Shown: positions 43,829 to 50,844 of the stretch, piece after piece | Numbering within the stretch: the first letter of the stretch is position 1 | Layout of the letters: every line of letters starts with the position of its first letter | Assembly (NCBI GenBank): GCA_011250595.1 | Contig: JAANMP010000009.1 | Location: forward strand, 1 to 64,000 | Direction of reading: 5' to 3' | Source: Bacillus sp. MM2020_1 | GTDB taxonomy: Bacteria; Bacillota; Bacilli; Bacillales; Cytobacillaceae | DNA length: 64,000 bases | The notes under the pieces: model-generated | What the model was told of the DNA's origin: nothing | What the model saw: the letters and a program-made list of their open reading frames with translations, nothing else | Database searches by the model: none | Translations under genes and position numbers: made by a program

Positions 43829-43872
43829 GTCCAAAAATGAGAAATAACGTCCAAAAAATTTTTATTTGGACG
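43829..43872. promoter_or_regulatory. GTCCAAAAA direct repeats plus inverted TTTGGACG
   Basis: GTCCAAAAA occurs at 43829 and 43849 (20 bp apart), and the second copy forms an 8-bp inverted repeat with TTTGGACG at 43865-43872. A TATAAT at 43882-43887 and AGGAGG before the ATG at 43918 follow. The arrangement looks like an operator at the promoter of the next gene. Confidence 0.4.
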
Positions 43873-43917
43873 AAAATAGCTTATAATGTAGTTAATGCTT
43901 TAATAGGAGGATTTTTT

Positions 43918-44121
43918 ATGAGTGATTCTAACCAAACCAATCCACAGGAAGAACCAAAGAAAAAAATTAGTCTGCAGGAAGCAATGAAGCTGCAGTTAGC
44001 AAACAAGAAAAACAAAGCGGCCGGAGGAAATTTAGGCACAAATAGCTCACAGGCAACGAAGAAACTGCAAAGTCAGCAGACGAAAAAAGTTAGTAACTCA
44101 CGGAGAAAAATGGGTGTCTAG
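43918..44121 (+). CDS. Small basic, Gln/Lys/Asn-rich protein of unknown function
   Basis: 67 aa, hydrophilic: MSDSNQTNPQEEPKKK, then ISLQEAMKLQLANKKNKA and a Ser/Gln/Lys tail ending RRKMGV. No membrane segment and no family recognised. The ATG at 43918 has AGGAGG seven nt upstream. Overlaps the ywbE start by 8 nt, so the two form an operon. Confidence 0.65.
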   Translation: MSDSNQTNPQEEPKKKISLQEAMKLQLANKKNKAAGGNLGTNSSQATKKLQSQQTKKVSNSRRKMGV

Positions 44122-44311
44122 CGGTCAAAATAGAGTCGATATTATTCCAGGTGCTCTGGTTAAAATTGTCCTAAAAGCTGACCAAAGAAGCGGGAAACTA
44201 ACCGAGGGTACCGTCAAGGATATATTAACCAAGTCCAGTTTCCATCCACATGGCATCAAGGTACGGCTATCGGATGGACAGGTTGGCAGAGTAAAGGAAA
44301 TAAATAGTTAA
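44114..44311 (+). CDS. ywbE: YwbE family protein
   Basis: 65 aa, matching the YwbE family (VDIIPGALVKIVLKADQRSGKLTEGTVKDILTKSSFHPHGIKVRLSDGQVGRVKEI). The fold looks like a small SH3-like barrel; function unknown. The start is a GTG at 44114, eight nt after GGAG, within the end of the preceding gene. Confidence 0.88.
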   Translation: MSSGQNRVDIIPGALVKIVLKADQRSGKLTEGTVKDILTKSSFHPHGIKVRLSDGQVGRVKEINS

Positions 44312-44313
44312 AA

Positions 44314-44346
44314 CCCACCCTCTACAATGAATTGTAGAGGGTTTTT
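44314..44346 (+). terminator. Intrinsic terminator after ywbE
   Basis: CCCTCTACAA pairs exactly with TTGTAGAGGG around TGAA, followed by TTTTT. Confidence 0.88.
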
Positions 44347-44349
44347 CCG

Positions 44350-44388
44350 ATAAAAAAACAGACCCAAATGCTTGGGTCTGTTTTATCG
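44350..44388 (-). terminator. Intrinsic terminator after the cold-shock gene
   Basis: AAACAGACCCAA pairs with TTGGGTCTGTTT around ATGC; on the minus strand a T-run follows (TTTTTTT). Confidence 0.85.
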
Positions 44389-44396
44389 GTGGGTCA

Positions 44397-44597
44397 TTAT
44401 GCTTTACGGACGTTTACCGCTTGTGGTCCACGTTGACCACTTTCAATTTCAAACGTAACCTCTTGACCTTCATCTAATGTTTTGTATCCTTCACCTTGAA
44501 TAGCTGAGAAGTGTACAAATACATCTTCTCCACCCTCGCGCTCAATGAAGCCAAAACCTTTTTCACCGTTAAACCATTTTACTTTACCTGTTTCCAT
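44397..44597 (-). CDS. Cold shock protein (CspA/CspD family)
   Basis: 66 aa single cold-shock domain with RNP1 KGFGFIE (13-19) and RNP2 VFVHFS (27-32). Single-stranded RNA/DNA chaperone. AGGAGG in the leader; directly upstream CATGTAA-CAA-TTACATG (44614-44630) is a perfect 7-3-7 inverted repeat that may shape a cold-sensitive 5' leader. Most like B. subtilis CspB/CspC/CspD; paralogue not decided. Confidence 0.95.
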   Translation of the reverse strand: METGKVKWFNGEKGFGFIEREGGEDVFVHFSAIQGEGYKTLDEGQEVTFEIESGQRGPQAVNVRKA

Positions 44598-44721
44598 CTT
44601 TGTAGCCTCCTAGCATGTAACAATTACATGTAAATTGCAAATTGACTTGCCCAATTATTTTTACCCAATTCCAGGATGCATATACCATTCTAAATCTCAA
44701 AAAAACTTTTTCGTTAATATT

Positions 44722-45477
44722 TTATTTAAAAAGTATCCATTTCCGGATTGCTTGTGCTACTCCATCTTCTTCATTACTTGCTGTTACCCAGTTCGCGGAT
44801 TCCTTCACCATATCCTGCGCATTTCCCATTGCTACCCCTAAACCGGCTGCTTTGATCATCGCCAAATCATTCAGGCTGTCGCCTACCGCCATTACATTTT
44901 TCATATCCAAGCCCAGTCGTGAACAAACAATCCCAAGTCCCTTCGCTTTATTAATTCCTGCCGGATTAACTTCAATGTTCTTTAAGGTCGAATTACTTAA
45001 TTCAAATTCACCCTTTGCCTGTAATTCATTCAAAATTAAAGCTCTTGTTGCATCATCATCAATGTTGAAGCCAAACTTCATCCATTCAAATGTATGTAGA
45101 TCCTCCGGCATTTCATTATGCCAATTTCTGACGGTGCTAATCGCCCAAAATTTTGTGTTATGCTGCTGCGTTAACCCCCACATCCACTCGACAAGGTCAG
45201 ATTTCACTAAATTCCGCTCCACTAATTCTCGTTTCTCATCCCAAATTTCACTTCCGTTTACCGTAACCAAATAAGAATTAAGCTCTAATGAGTCAGCATG
45301 CTCCCGACTTGTAGTTATTGAACGTCCCGTACTAAGAACCACAAAAACACCTTGATCTTTTGCAGCTTGAATTGCTTGACGATTAGCTTCAGATATCTGG
45401 CCTTTATTATTTAACAGTGTCCCATCCATATCCAGTGCGACTAATTTGATGTCAACATCATTGATAAAATTTTCCAT
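44722..45477 (-). CDS. Cof-type HAD-IIB family hydrolase
   Basis: 251 aa. HAD motif I LVALDMDGTLLNNKG (nucleophile Asp in DMDGT), motif II LSTGRS, and motif III/IV VMAVGDSLNDLAMIKAAGLGVAMGNA. Members dephosphorylate sugar phosphates, FMN or PLP; substrate not predictable. TCCTTACTT-rich leader with AAGGAGG on the coding strand. Monocistronic. Confidence 0.92.
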   Translation of the reverse strand: MENFINDVDIKLVALDMDGTLLNNKGQISEANRQAIQAAKDQGVFVVLSTGRSITTSREHADSLELNSYLVTVNGSEIWDEKRELVERNLVKSDLVEWMWGLTQQHNTKFWAISTVRNWHNEMPEDLHTFEWMKFGFNIDDDATRALILNELQAKGEFELSNSTLKNIEVNPAGINKAKGLGIVCSRLGLDMKNVMAVGDSLNDLAMIKAAGLGVAMGNAQDMVKESANWVTASNEEDGVAQAIRKWILFK

Positions 45478-45523
45478 ATGTAAAAAAATCCTCCTTACTT
45501 ACTTTTTCCTTAATTAGATTAAC

Positions 45524-45551
45524 ACAAATAGGCACTCGAACGCATATAGTA
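45524..45551 (+). promoter_or_regulatory. Candidate sigma-K promoter upstream of the GerP-like operon
   Basis: AC at 45524-45525, 17 nt, then CATATAGTA at 45543-45551 fits the sigma-K consensus (AC, 16-17 nt, CATANNNTA). The start codon of the first gene is about 33 nt downstream. Mother-cell expression agrees with coat/GerP-like products. Confidence 0.55.
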
Positions 45552-45583
45552 CCCATAAGCCAAGAATAGAAAGGTGTTTAAAG

Positions 45584-45850
45584 ATGCCATCGGTTGTTAT
45601 CAATTTATATTATTTAAAAATCAACAGTATTTCGGGTAATGGTTCGATAACTATAGGGGAAGCATCTCATAATAGTCCCACTTCCAATAGTAAATTACAA
45701 GGAATTAATGCTTCATATGGAGATACTTCACCTACTGAAGCAATGATGGAGAATCTGTTAAATGATCCTGACGTAAATGATCAAACCTCAATTGGCACTA
45801 CTGATGCTACGAATATAAATACACCAATTCCACCTGTACCACTAATCTAA
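45584..45850 (+). CDS. GerPA/GerPF family spore protein
   Basis: 88 aa. The N-terminal half (INLYYLKINSISGNGSITIGEASHNSPTSNSK) and the DPDVNDQTSIG motif match the GerPA/GerPF family of small coat-associated proteins needed for nutrient access to germinant receptors. First of three co-directional genes with 20 and 12 nt gaps. The Pro-rich tail is unlike the canonical gerP members. Confidence 0.85.
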   Translation: MPSVVINLYYLKINSISGNGSITIGEASHNSPTSNSKLQGINASYGDTSPTEAMMENLLNDPDVNDQTSIGTTDATNINTPIPPVPLI

Positions 45851-45870
45851 ATTTATAGGAGTAAAATGAT

Positions 45871-46113
45871 ATGCCATTTCAAATAAATATTTTAAATTTC
45901 AAGATTAATGGAGCTACGCAAAACGGGAATGTTGGTATCGGTCCTACTGTGCATAACAGCCATACCGCTAATAGTAAATTTGTCGGGGCAAATTTTTCTT
46001 TAGGTGATTTTTCACCAGCTTCTTCTCTTATGAATTCAGGAAATATAGATCCCGATGTAAGTGATCAGGATCAAATAGCTAACCCATCTATTCCTATCGC
46101 CAATCAACTTTAA
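45871..46113 (+). CDS. GerPA/GerPF family spore protein
   Basis: 80 aa paralogue of the preceding gene: INILNFKINGATQNGNVGIGPTVHNSHTANSK and DPDVSDQDQIAN, the GerPF-type end motif. The shared G-N-x-x-IG...HNS...NSK pattern marks a tandem duplication. TAGGAG upstream of the ATG. Probably a coat protein made in the mother cell. Confidence 0.86.
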   Translation: MPFQINILNFKINGATQNGNVGIGPTVHNSHTANSKFVGANFSLGDFSPASSLMNSGNIDPDVSDQDQIANPSIPIANQL

Positions 46114-46125
46114 AGGAGCAGTAAG

Positions 46126-46536
46126 ATGGATATTGAAAAAATGAGAAAATGGCTGGAAATTACAAATGAGTATCGAGAGAGTAATTTTTGGTCTAGCGTC
46201 CTCAAGCAAAAACATCCTGATGAATTTTTTAGAGAAGCGGTATGCAATCCAAAATTTGATATATATCAAAATGAAAATTATTATTTAATTATTTTTGAAA
46301 TACCAGGAGTCAATCAAGAAGATCTGTCACTTAACTTAATTACCAATTCACAGCTAAAAGTTAATGGCAGAATTAAGCCTGTTCTACCAGTAGAAATGGA
46401 AATGCAAAGAGAGCGAATATATGGTGACTTTGAACGAATTATTGAACTTCCAGAACCAACACAGGCTCATTTAATGCAAACACAACTTTATAATGGCCTC
46501 CTTCATATATCATTTCCTCGAAAAAATGGTTATTAA
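46126..46536 (+). CDS. Hsp20/alpha-crystallin family spore-associated protein
   Basis: 136 aa. Alpha-crystallin-like domain (about 42-133): PKFDIYQNENYYLIIFEIPGVNQEDLSLNL, LKVNGRI and a final GLLHISFPRK. Divergent small heat-shock protein, of the size of coat-associated Hsp20 proteins such as CotM/CotP-like. Downstream of two GerP-like genes (12-nt gap), so likely a spore coat component (inference from operon). Ends at an intrinsic terminator. Confidence 0.82.
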   Translation: MDIEKMRKWLEITNEYRESNFWSSVLKQKHPDEFFREAVCNPKFDIYQNENYYLIIFEIPGVNQEDLSLNLITNSQLKVNGRIKPVLPVEMEMQRERIYGDFERIIELPEPTQAHLMQTQLYNGLLHISFPRKNGY

Positions 46537-46548
46537 CTTTTACAATAA

Positions 46549-46585
46549 TAAAACGCCTGTGGAGAATCCACAAGCGCTTTTTGTT
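46549..46585 (+). terminator. Terminator after the GerP-like/Hsp20 operon
   Basis: TGTGGA pairs with TCCACA around GAA, extended by mismatched GC pairs and followed by TTTTTGTTATT; convergent with the HesB-like gene. Confidence 0.7.
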
Positions 46586-46586
46586 A

Positions 46587-46889
46587 TTAGTGGTGATGAT
46601 GGACACCCATTGTTGGGTTGGTAATTAGCCATTCTTCTTTCGGTAATTGGAAATATTGAATCCAGATACTATTTAAGGCTGGGTCGTTTTTATCAAGAAT
46701 AAAATCAATTTCTTTGTCGCTTGTCACCACGTCATCGTTTTCTGTTGGCGTATCAAGCATTAGATCATAATGGGCATGATCGCCATGGATACTTGTAACA
46801 TACACTCGGAACAGTTTCCCTTGTGCCTCTTCTTGTTCCATCATCTTTTTCAATGCTTTTGCTGCATTTCGATTAACTTTTACCTTCAT
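46587..46889 (-). CDS. HesB/IscA-fold protein lacking the cluster cysteines, with His-rich tail
   Basis: 100 aa. The HesB/YneR-type core starts VKVNRNAAKALKKMMEQE and contains RVYVTSIHGDHAHYDLMLD. The three cysteines that bind Fe-S in IscA/SufA are absent (no Cys in the protein). Ends NPTMGVHHHH, a run of four histidines. A Fe-S role is unlikely; metal handling by His is possible (inference). GAGGAGAGC upstream of the ATG. Confidence 0.78.
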   Translation of the reverse strand: MKVKVNRNAAKALKKMMEQEEAQGKLFRVYVTSIHGDHAHYDLMLDTPTENDDVVTSDKEIDFILDKNDPALNSIWIQYFQLPKEEWLITNPTMGVHHHH

Positions 46890-46981
46890 TTTTTGCTCTC
46901 CTCTATCTATGTATTCATTAGTATTATCCCACTATTGTTCTCAATTAGACAATATTAAAATGCTTTGCCATTAGCATTTCA

Positions 46982-47692
46982 TTATTTTTTTGGTATATTA
47001 TTACTTTTTCTTTTTATCTTTACCAATTGGTAACTAATAAACGCTATATATAATGGAATAGCGACATAAATGAAATATGGAAAGCGATGCTGCTCTTTTT
47101 TAAAGACGATGTAAATCGCATACCCTAGAAACAGCGTGACGATAATTCCATATTTCGGCAGAGGAACATCTTTTAAACTCGGAATTTTTACAGTACTAAC
47201 CATTAAGTAACAAATGACAAAAAAGGAAATCGGAAGGATAATTTCAGGCATTTTCCCCTGGAATAAGGTCAGCAATGTTAATAAGCCGCCACCAGCAGTT
47301 ATTGGGACACCGGTAAAATACGAATTCGATGATTTAACCGCATTAATATTAAACCGTGCTAACCGGTAGGCACCGAATAATGGAAAAAGACCGGAAATGG
47401 CCATGCCGGCTACCCCAAACTCAGAGAAGTAGGAATAATAGGCCATCATCGCAGGAGCAACCCCAAAGGTAACTACATCTGCAAGAGAGTCTAATTCTTT
47501 CCCTAATTCACTATCCACCCGTAACATTCTGGCGATTCGACCATCCATGCTATCGAGCATCATCCCAATTAAAATTAAAATGGCTGAATTTTTGTAATCA
47601 CCTTGGGCGGAATACATAATGGATAAATATCCAAAAAATAAATTTGAAATCGTAAATAAATTAGGAATACTGTTTCTGATGATATGTATCAC
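46982..47692 (-). CDS. pssA: CDP-diacylglycerol-serine O-phosphatidyltransferase
   Basis: 236 aa membrane enzyme. The CDP-alcohol phosphatidyltransferase motif DG-x2-AR-x8-G-x3-D-x3-D is complete in the stretch beginning MDGRIARMLRVDSELGKE. It makes phosphatidylserine, the precursor of phosphatidylethanolamine. The GTG start at 47692 has GGA directly before it and no well-spaced ribosome site, so the N-terminus may be shifted slightly. Decarboxylase gene (psd) is not in the window. Confidence 0.93.
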   Translation of the reverse strand: MIHIIRNSIPNLFTISNLFFGYLSIMYSAQGDYKNSAILILIGMMLDSMDGRIARMLRVDSELGKELDSLADVVTFGVAPAMMAYYSYFSEFGVAGMAISGLFPLFGAYRLARFNINAVKSSNSYFTGVPITAGGGLLTLLTLFQGKMPEIILPISFFVICYLMVSTVKIPSLKDVPLPKYGIIVTLFLGYAIYIVFKKEQHRFPYFIYVAIPLYIAFISYQLVKIKRKSNNIPKK

Positions 47693-47904
47693 TCCATACT
47701 ATTAAAATAATTACGCAATCCTCTTTTCACGTTGTTTTACCTTATTATAGCGTTTTTCTTGGTAATATGGAAAAAACATGATAGCTGTTGTAACCCAATG
47801 CCATTCACAATTCATTATAGGATACTCTGGGTGTCGCTACTACTACTTTAATATCACTGTCCTTAAAATAGTATGTCATAAAAGTACGAACCTAAATGGA
47901 TGTT

Positions 47905-47938
47905 AATTAAAAAAGGCAGATTTTTTAAGTCTGCCTTA
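47905..47938 (-). terminator. Intrinsic terminator after the TerC-family gene
   Basis: AAGGCAGA pairs with TCTGCCTT, followed on the minus strand by TTTTTTAATT. Confidence 0.85.
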
Positions 47939-47956
47939 CATATGAGGCAAAAATAA

Positions 47957-48742
47957 TTATAAGGTTTTTGTCTCTTCTCTCATCGGTTCGGTGCTTTTGT
48001 CTTTGGAGAAAAACCAGCCTGCTACAGCAATACTTACCAAAACAACATAAAAGGTTATTTTCCATCCCGTTGAATGGGCAAATTCCTCATTAAGAATAGC
48101 TAATGCCGGATGAGATAACGTGTAAACCGCGAGCTTAACTCCAACCCAACCTACAATCGTAAAGGCCGCAATTTCTAAACCTGGTCGTTTTTCTAAAAGC
48201 TTTACAAACTGATTGGCAGCAAAGCGCATAATAATAAGGCCAATAATCCCACCAGCAAAAATAACTAAGAATTTACCGCCATCTAGCCCGCCGATATTTG
48301 GAAGCGGTGTGTCTGGCAGTGCTACTGCCATTGCAACAGCAGCAAGTATTGAATCAACAGCAAAAGCAATGTCAGCCACTTCCACTTTCAAAACTGTTAA
48401 CCAAAAGCTGCTAGTCTTTGATCCTTCCTTCTCCTCTTTTTCTTCTGCCTTTCCTTTAACCACCTTTCGGAATATATGATTACAGGCCATAAACAGCAAA
48501 TAAAGAGCACCAATGGCTTGAACCTGCCATACATCAACCAAAAATGAAATCACAAACAAAGAAGCAAACCGGAACACAAAGGCTCCTGCTAACCCATAAA
48601 ACAATGCCTTCTTACGTTTTTCCTCAGGTAGTTGTTTTACCATAATTGCCAGTACTAACGCGTTGTCTGCAGCCAATAGGCCCTCTAACGCTACCAAGAT
48701 CAATAACACCCATCCGTATTCCAGTAAAAGAGCTAAGTCCAT
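47957..48742 (-). CDS. TerC family integral membrane protein (YkoY/YceF-like)
   Basis: 261 aa with about seven to nine helices. Family signatures: LVALEGLLAADNALVLAIMV and KVEVADIAFAVDSILAAVAMA, with the acidic membrane residues that are proposed metal ligands. TerC-family proteins act in manganese (or tellurite) efflux, and in some cases support membrane protein metallation. The upstream yybP-ykoY riboswitch, a Mn2+ sensor, strongly supports manganese export. Confidence 0.9.
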   Translation of the reverse strand: MDLALLLEYGWVLLILVALEGLLAADNALVLAIMVKQLPEEKRKKALFYGLAGAFVFRFASLFVISFLVDVWQVQAIGALYLLFMACNHIFRKVVKGKAEEKEEKEGSKTSSFWLTVLKVEVADIAFAVDSILAAVAMAVALPDTPLPNIGGLDGGKFLVIFAGGIIGLIIMRFAANQFVKLLEKRPGLEIAAFTIVGWVGVKLAVYTLSHPALAILNEEFAHSTGWKITFYVVLVSIAVAGWFFSKDKSTEPMREETKTL

Positions 48743-48797
48743 AAATATTTCCTCCTTTAAAGCTTGTTTTTTTCAAAAATACTCCCTTACGCCATAA

Positions 48798-48831
48798 AAA
48801 TAGGCCTTTACTAATTACAGTAAAGGCCTAA
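48798..48831 (-). terminator. Second, downstream terminator hairpin in the terC leader
   Basis: TAGGCCTTTACT pairs exactly with AGTAAAGGCCTA around AATTAC; minus-strand TTTTTATGG follows. It repeats the CCTTTAC core of the aptamer-proximal terminator 40 nt upstream. Confidence 0.8.
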
Positions 48832-48837
48832 AAATAC

Positions 48838-48958
48838 ACAAAAAGACCTTTACAGTAAAGTAAAGGTCTTGCTAACAACGTAAATGTTGCCAATAAAGCC
48901 GGAGAATTGAATTCTCGGAATGACGACTTTATTGTAGCAGCTACTCCCCTTTAAAAGG
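48838..48958 (-). ncRNA. yybP-ykoY (Mn2+) riboswitch with its terminator
   Basis: The minus strand starts AAAGGGGAGTAGC and ends GTTAGCAAGACCTTTAC, the two invariant ends of the class, with GGAGAATTCAATTCTCC-like and GGCAACATTTACGTTG arms between. The 3' end (48842-48870) forms a terminator stem AAGACCTTTAC / GTAAAGGTCTT followed by T-run. yybP-ykoY riboswitches turn on Mn efflux genes when Mn is high. Confidence 0.92.
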
Positions 48959-49044
48959 AAATATTTAATTACTATTAATATATTATAATCATGGTCAAAT
49001 GTCAATGTGAGAATGAATGTTTACTAATGTTACCCTATTATAGA

Positions 49045-50577
49045 TTATAATCCATATACCTCAGTGTACTTTTTCTCAAGGTATTCAACAAGATATTCCG
49101 CGTTTAATTCCTCACCAGTGACCTTTACGATTAACTCATTGGGTGTGTAAAGCTTACCGTACTGATGAATATTTTCCTTTAGCCATTCTTGAATCAGATC
49201 AAACCGACCATTTTCGATATGGCTGTAAAAGTCAGGGATGTCTTTTTGAATCGTACGCAGTATTTGAGCTGCATAGAGATTTCCTAATGCGTATGAAGGG
49301 AAATATCCAATCCCGCCGAATGACCAATGGACATCTTGAAGGACGCCTTCTGAATCTGTACTCGGGGTTACACCAAGATAATCCTGCATTTTCTGGTTCC
49401 AGACAGTTGGCAGGTCCTTCGCTTCAATCTCACCGCTTACTAATGCCTTTTCGATTTCATAACGAAGCATTATATGCAGATTATAGGTTAATTCATCCGC
49501 TTCTACACGAATAAAGGATGGTTGAACCGTATTAACGGCACGATAAAATTCATCCACTGAAAAGGATTCGAGCTGCTTTGGAAAATACTCCTGCAGTTTA
49601 GGATAGAAAAATTTCCAGAATTCTTTACTGCGGCCGACCATATTTTCCAAAAACCTCGATTGTGATTCATGGATTCCGAAAGATGCTCCGCTTTGGAGGA
49701 CAGATTCCTCAAATTCAGGGTTGATATGCTGTTCATATATTCCATGACCCGCTTCATGAATGGTTCCGAATAATGCGGATCTTACGTTTCTTTCTAAATA
49801 ACGAGTGGTTAACCTAACATCTCCAGTATTAACGGTTTGGGCGAAGGGATGAACGGTTTCATCCAATCTGCCAGCCTCGAGATCAAAACCAATAATAGGC
49901 AAGATAAAGCGATTACATTCTTTTTGTTGTTCAATTGCAAATGATTGATCAAAAATTTCAGCCTGTGTCTTCGTTCCATGTTTTTGAATGCGCTCTAATA
50001 GTTTCACACTAGAGTCTCTTAACTTAGCAAAGAGCGGGTCCAGTCTCTTAACAGTTAATCCAGGTTCAAATTCATCCAATAGTGCATCGTATGGGTGGTC
50101 AACATATCCATAAATTTCAGCAAATTTTCGTTTGTAATCCACTATTTTTTCTAAATAAGGAAGGAAGCTGGCATAATCATTATTTTCCCTAGCCTCCTCC
50201 CAGGCATCATTTGCCTGTGCCGTTAGAATACTATATTCCTGAAAAAGGTCTGCAGGGATGCTCTTCGATTTTTGATAGTACGCGCTATATTCTCTAACTT
50301 TTGCTTTTGTTACTGCATCTAATAATTCAAAGTTTTCCGGAAGCGTTAATTCAGCAAGCAGGTCGCCCATTTCCTGTGAGACAGAGAGCTTAAAAATTTC
50401 CGTCCGCAGTGTCCCGGTTGCCTTGGCAAAGATACTTCTGCCTTTTTTCGGTGCCATCACCTTTTGATCCCAATCAGCCAAACCGATGATGCTTGAAAAA
50501 TGAGTAATTTTTTCATCCAAGCTCTTAAATTGGATTAATGCCTTTTGAACAACTGGATCGATCACTTTCTGTTCCAT
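49045..50577 (-). CDS. M32 family metallocarboxypeptidase (carboxypeptidase Taq)
   Basis: 510 aa, normal for thermostable carboxypeptidase 1 (M32). Catalytic zinc motif HEAGH in FGTIHEAGHGIYEQH, third ligand region GIHESQSR, and the family DWDQKVMAPKKGR block near the N-terminus. Cytosolic enzyme that removes most C-terminal residues except Pro. Monocistronic. Confidence 0.95.
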   Translation of the reverse strand: MEQKVIDPVVQKALIQFKSLDEKITHFSSIIGLADWDQKVMAPKKGRSIFAKATGTLRTEIFKLSVSQEMGDLLAELTLPENFELLDAVTKAKVREYSAYYQKSKSIPADLFQEYSILTAQANDAWEEARENNDYASFLPYLEKIVDYKRKFAEIYGYVDHPYDALLDEFEPGLTVKRLDPLFAKLRDSSVKLLERIQKHGTKTQAEIFDQSFAIEQQKECNRFILPIIGFDLEAGRLDETVHPFAQTVNTGDVRLTTRYLERNVRSALFGTIHEAGHGIYEQHINPEFEESVLQSGASFGIHESQSRFLENMVGRSKEFWKFFYPKLQEYFPKQLESFSVDEFYRAVNTVQPSFIRVEADELTYNLHIMLRYEIEKALVSGEIEAKDLPTVWNQKMQDYLGVTPSTDSEGVLQDVHWSFGGIGYFPSYALGNLYAAQILRTIQKDIPDFYSHIENGRFDLIQEWLKENIHQYGKLYTPNELIVKVTGEELNAEYLVEYLEKKYTEVYGL

Positions 50578-50844
50578 TGAATACAGGCCTCCTAATCAAT
50601 CTCTTCTTCTGTTTATAAAGATGTTTTCAAGAATCAATCACATCCCTTTTGATTATAAATTAAAATTTTCACTATGGGAAAAATTTAGAAATTTTTTTAT
50701 AGACAAAAAGTTTACAGAATCAAAGATGCTGTCGATTAATATACTTTTTTCAATGAATAAGAACTTTTTTAATACCACAATTTACTACCGGGCAAGCTAT
50801 ATATATGTAAACATTTTGGACGTGTATAAGGATGTGAAGGCAAT

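Noticed and set aside
43582..43854. 90-codon minus-strand frame overlapping the membrane protein at 43170-43694
   Set aside because: Different frame from the membrane protein, no recognisable domain, and the supported GTG with AGGAG spacing belongs to the other frame. A frameshifted longer protein was considered, but the two pieces do not read as one family.
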